Assembly: GCA_002481295.1 (NCBI GenBank)
Contig: DLDU01000068.1
Location: forward strand, 35,861 to 99,860
Length of the DNA: 64,000 nt
Direction: 5' to 3'
From: Prevotella sp. UBA7764
Lineage (GTDB): Bacteria; Bacteroidota; Bacteroidia; Bacteroidales; Bacteroidaceae
The notes below the pieces were generated by a model that did no database searches, was not told the origin of the DNA, and saw only the letters and a program-made list of their open reading frames with translations. Below are positions 24,837-33,014 of the stretch, piece after piece; positions within the stretch are counted from its first letter, which is position 1, and each line of letters begins with the position of its first letter. Both the position numbers and the translations under genes were made by a program.

Positions 24837-26170
24837 CGGCTCTCATTTGGCTTGTGTTGGCCTTTCTTTTCATCATCGGGCGTTTCCCCGCCGTTGCTCC
24901 CGTTATCGTCATGTTGGGGCTGTGTGGGGCCAATCAGGGGCTGCTGCTGTCTGCGTTCCCCAACAGGGATGCCGTATTTGTTCTCGAAGTACTTGCCCTC
25001 AACCTCATAGTTGTTGACAACCAGTTCCTCGACGGCCTTCTGCTGCTCAGGCGTGTAGTCCACAGAGTCATCCCATTTGAACTGCAGGCCTTGAAGTGGG
25101 AACCCGTGCCGTATCATTCGTGGTATGAGCTGCTCGTTGATGATATCGCACAGCATATCACGGTCGGCATCGATAAGGTTCTCGAACACCTCCAGATGCG
25201 TTTCTGACTGACTGAGTGAGCTACCGTCCTCGATGGTCATTGTCTGACCGATGACCAGCTTCGAAAGTTCAGAGTTGGCGCGATCCACTCGTTTGTCGTA
25301 CACGTTGAAGGCATCGCCCTTTGAACTCTCCACCACCTCGATATCGGTTCCCTCCTGAAACAGTCCCCAACCCTCGGTTCCCATTTCGGCCATCATCTTT
25401 TCCATCTTGGCCAGCTCCTTATCGTCACGGGTCGTGGTGTGGGCTATGCGCATAGGCATGCCGAAGATTTCAGCGAAGGTGTCCCAAAAGGCCAACGCGT
25501 TCTTTTTGGGTATGGTCTGAGTGGCTGCCTTCAGGAATAATCCCAAGGCCTCAGGCTGTCCCACCTCCACGAGCCAGTCGCAGAATGGTGGCTGGTGGTA
25601 GTCGATGCCAGTATGCCAGTCCATACCCAATTCGGGGATGACGCGGTGATATTCAGGAATGACGTGCTTACGCTCTATGAGCCTCACGCCGTTATATGTA
25701 AGCCTTCCGTTGATATCGGTTGTCAGGTCGCCCAACTCTATGAGCGAGTGGCCCCAATAGTTAGCATCGAGCGCATAGTGCAAGAGCTGCTTGAACCAGG
25801 GCTTTGCAAAGAACTTGGCGGCTTCCTCATTCTCTTTCTCCTTATCATCTACCAGTTTGAATGCTTTAGCCAATACAAAACCCTCGCGCTGCTGGATACA
25901 GCCCGAAAGATGCAGGTCGATATCCACGTCACGGTAGATATCATAAAGACGCTGGCGGTTGGGGTTATCAACGTTGATGGCCATCTGCCATGCGTGCCTC
26001 CAGTCACCGATATCCTTACGAGTCAGCGCGTCGGTCTGACGCTGTAACTCCACGACCATCTTTTTCAGTCGCTTGCGGTCGCCCTCCTTTGCCAGATTGA
26101 ACGTACCGTATTGTGAATTCAGTACACGCCCTGATAGCGGGTTCTGCTTGTTATTTCCTTTCTTTTTCAT
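24824..26170 (-). CDS. Portal protein, Mu gp29-like (DUF935)
   Basis: Forms the dodecameric DNA gate at the head vertex. 448 aa. The order follows the DUF935 family: RDVDIDLHLSGCIQQREGFV, then FFAKPWFKQLLHYALDANYWG, GTDIEVVESSKGDAFNVYD and TMTIEDGSSLSQSETHLEVF. The C-terminal tail is low-complexity and Gln/Asp-rich (QPQHDDNGSNGGETPDD). The gene ends in a slippery TTTTTTC with a hairpin, suggesting a fraction of ribosomes make a portal-MuF fusion. It is fourth in the leftward packaging operon, before MuF. Confidence 0.9.
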   Translation of the reverse strand: MKKKGNNKQNPLSGRVLNSQYGTFNLAKEGDRKRLKKMVVELQRQTDALTRKDIGDWRHAWQMAINVDNPNRQRLYDIYRDVDIDLHLSGCIQQREGFVLAKAFKLVDDKEKENEEAAKFFAKPWFKQLLHYALDANYWGHSLIELGDLTTDINGRLTYNGVRLIERKHVIPEYHRVIPELGMDWHTGIDYHQPPFCDWLVEVGQPEALGLFLKAATQTIPKKNALAFWDTFAEIFGMPMRIAHTTTRDDKELAKMEKMMAEMGTEGWGLFQEGTDIEVVESSKGDAFNVYDKRVDRANSELSKLVIGQTMTIEDGSSLSQSETHLEVFENLIDADRDMLCDIINEQLIPRMIRHGFPLQGLQFKWDDSVDYTPEQQKAVEELVVNNYEVEGKYFENKYGIPVGERRQQQPLIGPTQPQHDDNGSNGGETPDDEKKGQHKPNESRFFD

Positions 26171-26173
26171 ACC

Positions 26174-26593
26174 TTACCAATTATGCTTTAGTTTCGGCTG
26201 TGAGCTATACTTGAAAAGGAAGCCTGTAGGCTCTCCGTCTTCATCAGTGGCCAAAGGTAAGTCAGGCAAGATCTTCTCGGCCTGTACGCCCTTCAGCCAA
26301 TCGAGGGCGCGTTCGTAACGCTTCTCGCGGATCTGCATACCCATATTCTGGGGCAGCGACGCGGCCATGTGGTACAGTGCAATATCACAGGTGTACATGA
26401 CCACAAGCTGGTTGCGGTTATCACCATCGGCACTGAATATGGCCTGGCAGTCATACTTGGGGCGTAGGTAGCCCGCTATTTCCTCGATGGCCTCCTTCTC
26501 GGCTTTGGCCCGGTTCTCGGCACTCACCTGAGTAACGATGCGTAGCGCACCCTCACCGATAACCACCTTGTAATCTTCGTCTGTGATGAACAT
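26174..26593 (-). CDS. Gp36-like phage protein (DUF1320)
   Basis: 139 aa. MFITDEDYKVVIGEGALRIV start, EEIAGYLRPKYDC and MYTCDIALYHMAASLPQNM blocks, and MQIREKRYERALDWLKGVQ match the DUF1320/Mu gp36 family, a head-tail connector component. Lies 3 bp from the portal gene. Confidence 0.8.
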   Translation of the reverse strand: MFITDEDYKVVIGEGALRIVTQVSAENRAKAEKEAIEEIAGYLRPKYDCQAIFSADGDNRNQLVVMYTCDIALYHMAASLPQNMGMQIREKRYERALDWLKGVQAEKILPDLPLATDEDGEPTGFLFKYSSQPKLKHNW

Positions 26594-26595
26594 AT

Positions 26596-26784
26596 TTATA
26601 ATTGTTTTTTTAATTCCTCATAACTGTATCTTTCGATATAGTGCTTATCCCCATTTTTCATAGAGACTACATAACTCGTGCTATATCCGTCGTAATCTTC
26701 TTTGAGTGAGCTAATATCGTCGATATTAACCTCAATAGTTCCACCATATCGCCCGCTGCCTATCAGATGTGCAAACTTTGCCAT
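26596..26784 (-). CDS. Small phage protein, unknown
   Basis: 62 aa, beta-rich (GSGRYGGTIEVNIDDISSLK, YVVSMKNGDKHYIERYSYEE). Sits 2 bp after the Gp36-like gene in the same operon. No family recognised. Confidence 0.6.
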   Translation of the reverse strand: MAKFAHLIGSGRYGGTIEVNIDDISSLKEDYDGYSTSYVVSMKNGDKHYIERYSYEELKKQL

Positions 26785-26791
26785 AGTTTCG

Positions 26792-27022
26792 TTATTTAGT
26801 TACGAACAAAGCGCGTTTCTCGATATCCTGAACCTTCACGCCTTTCCTGAACTGATGCGTGGCCACCATTTTCTTGATGTCCTGTTTAGCCACCACCACC
26901 AGTTTTCCATTAACTACTACTACGAGCTGTTTACGGCCCGTCAGCTTCTGAAGCTTAACGGCCTTTTTGACGGCGCGTTTGTAACGCCATGCGTTGTACA
27001 AGTCTTTAATCAGTTGTATCAT
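26792..27022 (-). CDS. Small basic phage protein
   Basis: 76 aa from the ATG at 27022 (MIQLIKDLYNAWRYKRAV). A longer frame exists but would overlap the terminase 3' end by over 100 bp. Strongly basic helix, then a beta segment (KQLVVVVNGKLVVVAKQDIK). Function unknown. Confidence 0.55.
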   Translation of the reverse strand: MIQLIKDLYNAWRYKRAVKKAVKLQKLTGRKQLVVVVNGKLVVVAKQDIKKMVATHQFRKGVKVQDIEKRALFVTK

Positions 27023-27023
27023 A

Positions 27024-28583
27024 TTACCATGTATTTTTGGGGCTCGGACGTTTGCCGAACCTCGGTGTAAACTTTTGTATGCGCGTGTTCTTTTGTAATA
27101 TATAGATGGCTCCCTCGTCGGCATCCGGCGCGTCATCGTTGCCGCTCATTCCCTTTTGGAAAGCCAAAGTCTGCTCAAGTCCGGCCTGCATGTCCGGGTC
27201 ATCTTTCTGCGACTCATCGTAGAACACAAAGCCACGTTCCCATAACGGACTGATTGCCTCTATACGCTGGAACTTATCGGGCTTCTTTCGTTTGTCGCCT
27301 GTGATGGGCAGTTGGTAGCCTCTAAGCTCTCCCTCAGTGGTGAAGTCATCGAGTATCATATCCTGCATGAAGGAAGCCTCCATTGCAAAGCGGATGGCAA
27401 TGCCCTCTTCCTGGCTCCACTCATAGATATCATAGCACCACCTTACCATTTCAGCAAGGGAGGTCTTACGGACGAAGGCCCTCAGTTGCCAGAGGTTCGT
27501 CTTCTGCTTTCCCCATAGCTTCGCGGACTTGGTATCGTTCTTTTGGGTTCCCTTCCAAGATGGGTCGATGTAAAGGACGAATTCAGAGAACTCCTTCCAC
27601 TTGGGACGCTTGGCCCAACGTATCCACTCATGCTTGAACACGTTACCCTCCACAATCGGGTTGTGCATCATCTCCTTGTTCCAAGCGCGGTAGCCGACAA
27701 ACTCTTCATAAGCCCGTGCCTCTTCCTTAGTCCATTTATCCTTCCATACAGGCTCGCCATCGTTGTCAACTGCATAGACAGTCGAAACGTGTACGCCCTT
27801 TGTGGCACAGATGTTGGCCAGTACTGAGGTCTTACTAATGAGGTTGCCCACCATGATAAAGCGGCCACGTCCTACATCAAGCGCACCGAAAAGGGCCTCT
27901 TTTACCCAATCCGTCAACTCGCCCACACGTCGCTTGTTTCGGCATAGCTCATCATCGTCGAGGTCATCTATAACGATGTAGTCGGGACGTGCCTCGCGCT
28001 TTCTGAGACCACGTGGCGACTGCCCGCGACCGCATGCCAAGAATGAAACGCCGTTACGTGTGGTGAACTCTCCCTCCGTCCAATCGCCCAAGGTCATCTG
28101 CTCCCCAAAGTCGGCAATAATGCGCTTGTTGTACTGGAGCTCAGCTTGAATGTCGCCCAACAGTCGGTTGGCACTATCCTCAGACTTACCAACAATCACC
28201 ATGAAGTTGATCAGCCGTTTGGGCTGGAATATCAACCAAAGCGGCATGAAGATGTCGAAATGCGTGGACTTGGCGTGACCGCGTGGCCATTTGAACACGG
28301 CCTTGAGATTGGGCGTGTTCTTAACCTTCTGCGCTGCCTGGTTATGGAACGGGGCATTGTGGATAATGCGGACGGGCTCACCCGTCACCTTATCGCGCAG
28401 TGTGAGGAAATGGGGAAAATAGTACTCACAGAAAGCGGCATAGTTTTTCTGGAGCCTGCGAATACGCTGCTCCTTCTGCGTCTGGCTTTCACGTGTGAGC
28501 TGTGAAGTCTCTGTAAGCGACTGTATTTGCTTACAGTGTTCCTGCCATTGCTCAAGTGCCTGTTTCCTTTCCGCTGCTGTCAT
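27024..28583 (-). CDS. Terminase large subunit, Mu gp28-like
   Basis: DNA-packaging motor and headful nuclease, 519 aa. Walker A-like KWPRGHAKST, Walker B DYIVIDDLDDD, followed by the coupling region MVGNLISKTS. The RNase H-like nuclease begins at FVLYIDPSWKG (first metal Asp). Later acidic positions are AMEASFMQD and QAGLEQTL. Partner small subunit gene is 12 bp upstream. The transcription direction is opposite to the other late genes. Confidence 0.9.
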   Translation of the reverse strand: MTAAERKQALEQWQEHCKQIQSLTETSQLTRESQTQKEQRIRRLQKNYAAFCEYYFPHFLTLRDKVTGEPVRIIHNAPFHNQAAQKVKNTPNLKAVFKWPRGHAKSTHFDIFMPLWLIFQPKRLINFMVIVGKSEDSANRLLGDIQAELQYNKRIIADFGEQMTLGDWTEGEFTTRNGVSFLACGRGQSPRGLRKREARPDYIVIDDLDDDELCRNKRRVGELTDWVKEALFGALDVGRGRFIMVGNLISKTSVLANICATKGVHVSTVYAVDNDGEPVWKDKWTKEEARAYEEFVGYRAWNKEMMHNPIVEGNVFKHEWIRWAKRPKWKEFSEFVLYIDPSWKGTQKNDTKSAKLWGKQKTNLWQLRAFVRKTSLAEMVRWCYDIYEWSQEEGIAIRFAMEASFMQDMILDDFTTEGELRGYQLPITGDKRKKPDKFQRIEAISPLWERGFVFYDESQKDDPDMQAGLEQTLAFQKGMSGNDDAPDADEGAIYILQKNTRIQKFTPRFGKRPSPKNTW

Positions 28584-28595
28584 GGGGCAGTGAGT

Positions 28596-29069
28596 TTAGA
28601 GTTCGGCACTTGGGGCCATCTTTTCCATGAGGAACTGGTTCTGGTACTTGTTGATGGCCTTGATGAGTTCGGGGGTGATTTCCGGGTCAAACTCAGCATT
28701 GTACTGGAGCCATTTGTTGAACGCCATGAATACCTCGATGGCATCTACCACGTTGGCCTTCTTATCAAGTTTCTCGACTACGGCACTCAGCTTAGACAGC
28801 TTATCGGCCAGTGAGCCAATCAGTGTCGGGTCGTTGGACTTGTTGACGTTCTCAATGAGTTGGTCAATAGTAAGCAGCAGTTTGTTCACCAGTTCCGGGC
28901 GTGTGATGTTCTTGGCGGCGCGTGCCTCCTTCCATCCTTCCTTCGTACACCAGTTCGATATGGTAACGCGTGATACGCCCAACCGTTCTGCAATTTCCTG
29001 TTGCTCCATGCCGGACATATACAGTGAACGTCCGAGCTGTTTCTTGTTTTCAAGTTCTGCTTTTGTCAT
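28596..29069 (-). CDS. Terminase small subunit-like HTH protein (Mu gp27-like)
   Basis: 157 aa from the ATG at 29069. The upstream ATG at 29105 would place codons inside a 23-bp palindrome and is less likely. LGRSLYMSGMEQQEIAERLG then SRVTISNWCTKEGWKEARA is a clear helix-turn-helix of the terminase small subunit type. A helical oligomerisation part follows. It should recognise phage DNA for packaging. First gene of the leftward operon. Confidence 0.8.
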   Translation of the reverse strand: MTKAELENKKQLGRSLYMSGMEQQEIAERLGVSRVTISNWCTKEGWKEARAAKNITRPELVNKLLLTIDQLIENVNKSNDPTLIGSLADKLSKLSAVVEKLDKKANVVDAIEVFMAFNKWLQYNAEFDPEITPELIKAINKYQNQFLMEKMAPSAEL

Positions 29070-29088
29070 TGCGATATTACTTTTTATT

Positions 29089-29215
29089 GCGATTTTGCAG
29101 TGCAAAATTGCATAAAAAGGGCCACACTAACAAAAAACGGTGTACTCGTTGCAGCCTTTACTGCAAGCGTTGCAGCGTTTTTTGGATGGTCGCAGGAAAG
29201 TGCGTAATATTGCAG
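29089..29215. promoter_or_regulatory. Divergent late control region with TTGCAG sites
   Basis: A 23-bp near-perfect palindrome, GCGATTTTGCA-G-TGCAAAATTGC (29089-29111), lies between the two late operons. TTGCAG occurs at 29095, 29149, 29170 and 29210, and its complement CTGCAA at 29161. TAATATTG at 29205-29212 is a near-match -7 element for the rightward operon. These are candidate binding sites for the late-gene activator. Confidence 0.5.
29149..29183 (+). promoter_or_regulatory. Possible attenuator before the protease gene
   Basis: Three segments, TTGCAG (29149-29154), CTGCAA (29161-29166) and TTGCAG (29170-29175), can pair 1:2 or 2:3. The 2:3 hairpin has a GCG loop and is followed by CG and six T, as a terminator. 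Stems are only 6 bp. Confidence 0.35.
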
Positions 29216-29237
29216 TCGCAAAACATAAGTAATTGAT

Positions 29238-30173
29238 ATGAGTAAGCGAGTAAGAATTACCAATGAAAGCGTCAACAGCTACGGCTTCCGGGTTCTGACC
29301 AGCGGAATAGATCTGGAGCAGTACAGACGCAATCCCGTACTCCTGTATATGCACGAGCGCGGTAATGTTATAGGTTACGTGAAAGACCTGCAAGTTGAGA
29401 ACGGCGAGGTGACCGGCGAACTGGTATTTGATGAAGCCAGTGAGTTGAGTATCCGATGCAAGAAACAGTTCGAGGTTGGAAGCCTCCGAATGGTAAGCGT
29501 CGGTTTGGATCCGAAGGAGACCAGCGGTGCTCCTGAGCTGCTGCTTGAGGGTCAGACCAGACCAACCGTCACCAAGAGCAAGTTGGTGGAGGTGTCACTT
29601 GTGGATATCGGAGCCAATGACGATGCCATTAGAATGTACAACGAAGGTACAGCTATTGAATTAGGAAAAGACGGCAACTGCCTGTTGCCATTACTGAGTA
29701 ATAACCCCATCAATCAAACAACAATGGATTTAAAGAAGTTAGCCCTACAGTTGGGCCTGCCTGAGACGGCAGACGAGGCAACCGTTCTCGCGAAGATTGC
29801 CGAATTGCAGAAAGAGGCCGGAGCGAATGTAACGCTCAAGGCTGAGAATGACAAGCTGAAGCTTGCAGGTATTACAACTCTCGTGGACAAAGCCATCACC
29901 GAGAAGAAAATCACTGTCGAGAATAAGGAGCACTTCCTTAACCTCGGTAAGACCATCGGTGCTGAGGAACTTGAGAAGACTCTTGCAGCCATGTCGCCCA
30001 ACGTAAAGCTGAGCGGTATCATCAACCATCAGGGTGGCAGTCCCGCACAGCAGGGCTCATACACCAAGCTGAGCGAGGTTCCTGAGGCAGAGCTGCTGAC
30101 AATGCGTCAGTCAGATCCCGCAACCTACAAGCGTCTGTTCAAGGCCGAGTATGGTTATGAGTGTGAAATCTAA
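29238..30173 (+). CDS. Prohead protease / scaffold protein (Mu gpI/gpZ-like)
   Basis: 311 aa. The first half is a prohead protease: YGFRVLTSGIDLEQYRRNPV, the likely catalytic His in YMHERG, and the Ser-containing MVSVGLDP with LVEVSLVDIGAND. The second half (from about residue 163) is a helical scaffold region (KLALQLGLPETADEATVL). An internal ATG at 29724 starts this half in frame, as Mu makes gpZ from within gpI, so a separate scaffold may be produced. First gene of the rightward late operon. Confidence 0.87.
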   Translation: MSKRVRITNESVNSYGFRVLTSGIDLEQYRRNPVLLYMHERGNVIGYVKDLQVENGEVTGELVFDEASELSIRCKKQFEVGSLRMVSVGLDPKETSGAPELLLEGQTRPTVTKSKLVEVSLVDIGANDDAIRMYNEGTAIELGKDGNCLLPLLSNNPINQTTMDLKKLALQLGLPETADEATVLAKIAELQKEAGANVTLKAENDKLKLAGITTLVDKAITEKKITVENKEHFLNLGKTIGAEELEKTLAAMSPNVKLSGIINHQGGSPAQQGSYTKLSEVPEAELLTMRQSDPATYKRLFKAEYGYECEI

Positions 30174-30197
30174 TGTCAAACCAATAAGAAAACGAAC

Positions 30198-31532
30198 ATG
30201 AAAAGATTGCTTTTTCTGATGTCGGCGGTTTTGATTAACTGCCTGTGCGGTGGCCTGATGGCCTCTGCTGCGGGGTTTAGCCCCATGTCGGGAGCTGTTG
30301 GACTGAATGTCCTTGCGGCAGTTGTTGGCAACGTTGCCCCTGCCGGTTCCCTTTGTGCCGGTGTCTATACTGAGATATGGACTGGTGAGCTCGTAAAACA
30401 TCTGCGCCGTGGCCTTGAGGCTACTTGGCTCGATGGTATTCCTGACAACTCAAGCATCGTAGAGAATGACATTATCCATTTGGTAGAGGTCGGTGTGGAT
30501 CCTGACGTACTGGTTAACAATACAACTTATCCAATCCCCTTGCAGGCCCTCGACGATGCAGATATCGCCATCCAGCTTGATAAGTTCCAGACTAAGGTAA
30601 CTCCTATCACAGACGATGAACTTCATGCCATCAGCTATGATAAGATGACACGTGTTAAGGAAAGTCACGGTAACTCTATCAACGATGCCAAGTTTGCCAA
30701 GGCCGCTCACGCCATGTGTGCTGCCAGCAATGGTGCGAAGACTCCCGTTTTGAAGACTACCGGCTCACGCGATCCTGAGACTGGACGTATCAAGCTCGTA
30801 CCAAACGACCTTATCCGTATGAAGAAAGCTATGGATAAGCTGGGTGTTCCTACTATTGGCCGTCGCCTGGTATTGTGCAGTGATCACATTAACGACTTGC
30901 TGGAGGTAGACCAGAAGTTCAAGGAGCAGTACAATATCAACCGCAACGATGGTACTGTTGGCCGTCTGTATGGCTTCGATATCTATGAGTTTGCCAACAA
31001 CCCGCTCTACACTACGGCTGGCACAAAGAAGGCTCTGGGTGCAACCGCAAGCACGGGTGAGTTCCAGTGCTCGTTCGCGTTCTATGTTCAGCGTGTGTTC
31101 AAGGCTACCGGCTCGACCAAGATGTACTACAGCGAGGCGGGCACGGATCCAGAATACCAGCGTAACAAGATCAACTTCCGTCACTACTTCATCTGCATGC
31201 CTAAGAAGGCCGATGCTGGCGTAGTCATTTACTCTGACTATGACGCTCAGGGTGCTCCCACCATCACAGGTGATGACGCTATCAGCGTGAAGGCTGCTGG
31301 AGGTTCTAACAACCGTACCTATGCCACCTCAAACGGTGCAGACATTACGGCTGTAAGTGATTCGGAGTGGCTGACTGTAGCAGTAACTGGTAAAAAGGTG
31401 ACCTTCACCAGTGAGACATACGCCTACGACGCTGAGGGCGAGGCAACCCGTACCGCTACCGTGACTATCGGTATCAAGGATACAGAGGTTACCAAGATCG
31501 TGACTGTAACACAGCCAATGGCTGAAGCATAA
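30198..31532 (+). CDS. Major capsid protein with hydrophobic N-terminus and BACON/Ig-like tail
   Basis: 444 aa, placed directly after the protease/scaffold. The central part (VYTEIWTGELVKHLRRGLEA to YRHYFICMPKKADAG, roughly 55-355) is capsid-like. Two features are odd. The N-terminus MKRLLFLMSAVLINCLCGGL looks like a signal peptide or membrane segment. The last 85 residues (ISVKAAGGSN, SEWLTVAVTGK, RTATVTIGI, VTKIVTVTQP) follow the BACON/Ig-like beta-sandwich pattern. Maturation by the adjacent protease could remove the N-terminus. The tail may be displayed on the capsid and bind glycans. Confidence 0.82.
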   Translation: MKRLLFLMSAVLINCLCGGLMASAAGFSPMSGAVGLNVLAAVVGNVAPAGSLCAGVYTEIWTGELVKHLRRGLEATWLDGIPDNSSIVENDIIHLVEVGVDPDVLVNNTTYPIPLQALDDADIAIQLDKFQTKVTPITDDELHAISYDKMTRVKESHGNSINDAKFAKAAHAMCAASNGAKTPVLKTTGSRDPETGRIKLVPNDLIRMKKAMDKLGVPTIGRRLVLCSDHINDLLEVDQKFKEQYNINRNDGTVGRLYGFDIYEFANNPLYTTAGTKKALGATASTGEFQCSFAFYVQRVFKATGSTKMYYSEAGTDPEYQRNKINFRHYFICMPKKADAGVVIYSDYDAQGAPTITGDDAISVKAAGGSNNRTYATSNGADITAVSDSEWLTVAVTGKKVTFTSETYAYDAEGEATRTATVTIGIKDTEVTKIVTVTQPMAEA

Positions 31533-31546
31533 AGGAAACGTAGGCT

Positions 31547-32020
31547 ATGGCAAACAAGCTGCAATATCTGGTAATCCACTGCACAGACACACCTGCTGGC
31601 CGTGAAGTGACATCGGATGACATCCGTCACTGGCACACTGACCCTGTGTCGAAGGGTGGTCGTGGCTGGAAGCAAGTGGGTTACACAGATATGTTCCACC
31701 TCGACGGCAGAAGGGAGCGTCTTGTTAGGAATAACGAGGATGCCTATGTGGACGGTTGGGAGATTACCAACGGCGTAGCTGGCTACAACAGCGTGAGCCG
31801 TCACATCGTCTATGTCGGAGGCTGTGCAGCTAATGACCATAAGCGCAAGATAGACACGCGCACGGAAGCTCAGCGCAGAGCCATGAAGGAATATGTGCTG
31901 AACTTCCACAAGCGTTTCCCCTCTGTTAAGATTGTGGGACACAACCAACTGGCAGCTAAGGATTGCCCGTGTTTCAATGTTCCCGCATGGTTGAAGGAAA
32001 TAGGAATAAATCAAAAGTAA
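31547..32020 (+). CDS. Endolysin: N-acetylmuramoyl-L-alanine amidase
   Basis: 157 aa single-domain amidase_2/PGRP fold similar to T7 lysozyme. It cuts the bond between muramic acid and L-alanine in the cell wall at lysis. Zinc ligands H11 (YLVIHCTDT) and H132 and C140 (GHNQLAAKDCPCF) have the T7 spacing. No signal peptide, so release needs a holin or the following membrane proteins. Confidence 0.9.
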   Translation: MANKLQYLVIHCTDTPAGREVTSDDIRHWHTDPVSKGGRGWKQVGYTDMFHLDGRRERLVRNNEDAYVDGWEITNGVAGYNSVSRHIVYVGGCAANDHKRKIDTRTEAQRRAMKEYVLNFHKRFPSVKIVGHNQLAAKDCPCFNVPAWLKEIGINQK

Positions 32021-32026
32021 CGAACA

Positions 32027-32584
32027 ATGGCAGACATCATTCTACAGTTCCTTACATGGGCCATCCCATCGGGCGGCATTGGTGCAGCCATTGCCTGGTT
32101 CTTTAATCGCAGGGCTCACAATGCCGAAACAGCCAAGGTCGTACACGACACCTACAAACAGATGTATGAGGACGTGAGCAAGCTGCTGATTGAGACCAGG
32201 GAAAAGTACGAAGAAACCTATGAGAAAGTTGAAGAACTCAGTCAAGAGTACGCTCGCACACGGACTGCGCTTAACCGCCTCAGCCGTGCCGTCGAAGCTA
32301 TTCAGCTTTGCCCTTATCGCAGTGAGTGCCCTGTGCGTGGTGAGCTGCAAAAGTCAGGCGACGACACCGCAAGCGTCCTACGTACCTCCACCCGTGGCAA
32401 TTCCAACGCTCACACCCGTAGCGGTGGACGGCGACAGCGCAATGCTGGAGGCCAAGCTTCGCGCGGATTCAAGCGGAAGGGTGACACTGGATCTGCTTCG
32501 TCAGGAAACCTCGAAACGGATGAGCCTGCAGGCGGAGATCGACTCTCTGGGCAACCTGAAGGTGAAGGCCAAACGGAAACCTGA
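32027..32584 (+). CDS. Membrane-anchored coiled-coil lysis-region protein
   Basis: 185 aa in the longest frame. One N-terminal membrane segment (FLTWAIPSGGIGAAIAWFF), then a coiled coil (YEETYEKVEELSQEYARTRT) and a CPYRSECPVR motif. From about residue 105 the composition becomes low-complexity because the DNA also encodes the nested lipoprotein in another frame. It resembles DUF2730/gp25-like or i-spanin/holin-like proteins. The exact lysis role is not settled. Confidence 0.65.
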   Translation: MADIILQFLTWAIPSGGIGAAIAWFFNRRAHNAETAKVVHDTYKQMYEDVSKLLIETREKYEETYEKVEELSQEYARTRTALNRLSRAVEAIQLCPYRSECPVRGELQKSGDDTASVLRTSTRGNSNAHTRSGGRRQRNAGGQASRGFKRKGDTGSASSGNLETDEPAGGDRLSGQPEGEGQTET

Positions 32585-32792
32585 CACCGTCTATGTCGAA
32601 GGAAAGGACTCCTTGATATACGTTCCGGTTCCCGGCCCTGAAAGGGAAGTGGAAAAGGCAGTCGAGGTTAATGTCCTGAACAAATGGCAGAAGGCTATGG
32701 TATGGCTTGGCTCAGCAGCTCTGCTGATAGTGGCAGCCCTCGGACTCCCGAAGCTCTTAAAACTGATTTTAAAACTCTTAAAACGCTATTAA
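32286..32792 (+). CDS. Nested lipoprotein with C-terminal membrane helix, u-spanin-like
   Basis: 168 aa from the GTG at 32286, which gives a short lipoprotein signal (MPSKLFSFALIAVSALCVVS then Cys). In-frame ATG starts at 32190 and 32220 would bury the signal. The body is Pro-rich, then a coiled stretch (LLRQETSKRMSLQAEIDSLG). The protein ends with a membrane helix (WLGSAALLIVAALGL). A lipid anchor plus a C-terminal membrane helix is the architecture of unimolecular spanins that fuse inner and outer membranes. The first 300 bp overlap the previous gene in another frame, as Rz1 does in Rz. Confidence 0.65.
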   Translation: MPSKLFSFALIAVSALCVVSCKSQATTPQASYVPPPVAIPTLTPVAVDGDSAMLEAKLRADSSGRVTLDLLRQETSKRMSLQAEIDSLGNLKVKAKRKPDTVYVEGKDSLIYVPVPGPEREVEKAVEVNVLNKWQKAMVWLGSAALLIVAALGLPKLLKLILKLLKRY

Positions 32793-32793
32793 A

Positions 32794-33003
32794 ATGGCAA
32801 AGGATAAGGAAAAGAACGAGGCCCCTGCCAGTCAGGAGCCTAAGAAGGAAGAACCGGCATTCCTTGAGCAGTACCGCAAGTGCTACCCGACGAATAAGAA
32901 GTTCTACGTGACTTCCGACAATCTGGTATTCCTTGAGAGTGAATTCAAAAAGGCCGCAGCACACCAGGCAACGCTGGGCAGCGGTGAGTTAATAACCTAT
33001 TAA
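32794..33003 (+). CDS. Small phage protein between lysis and tail genes
   Basis: 69 aa, charged (MAKDKEKNEAPASQEPKKEE), with KFYVTSDNLVFLESEF in the middle. It stands where Mu has gp35/gp38-type small proteins before the tail sheath. Function unknown. Confidence 0.65.
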   Translation: MAKDKEKNEAPASQEPKKEEPAFLEQYRKCYPTNKKFYVTSDNLVFLESEFKKAAAHQATLGSGELITY

Positions 33004-33014
33004 ACAACAACAAC

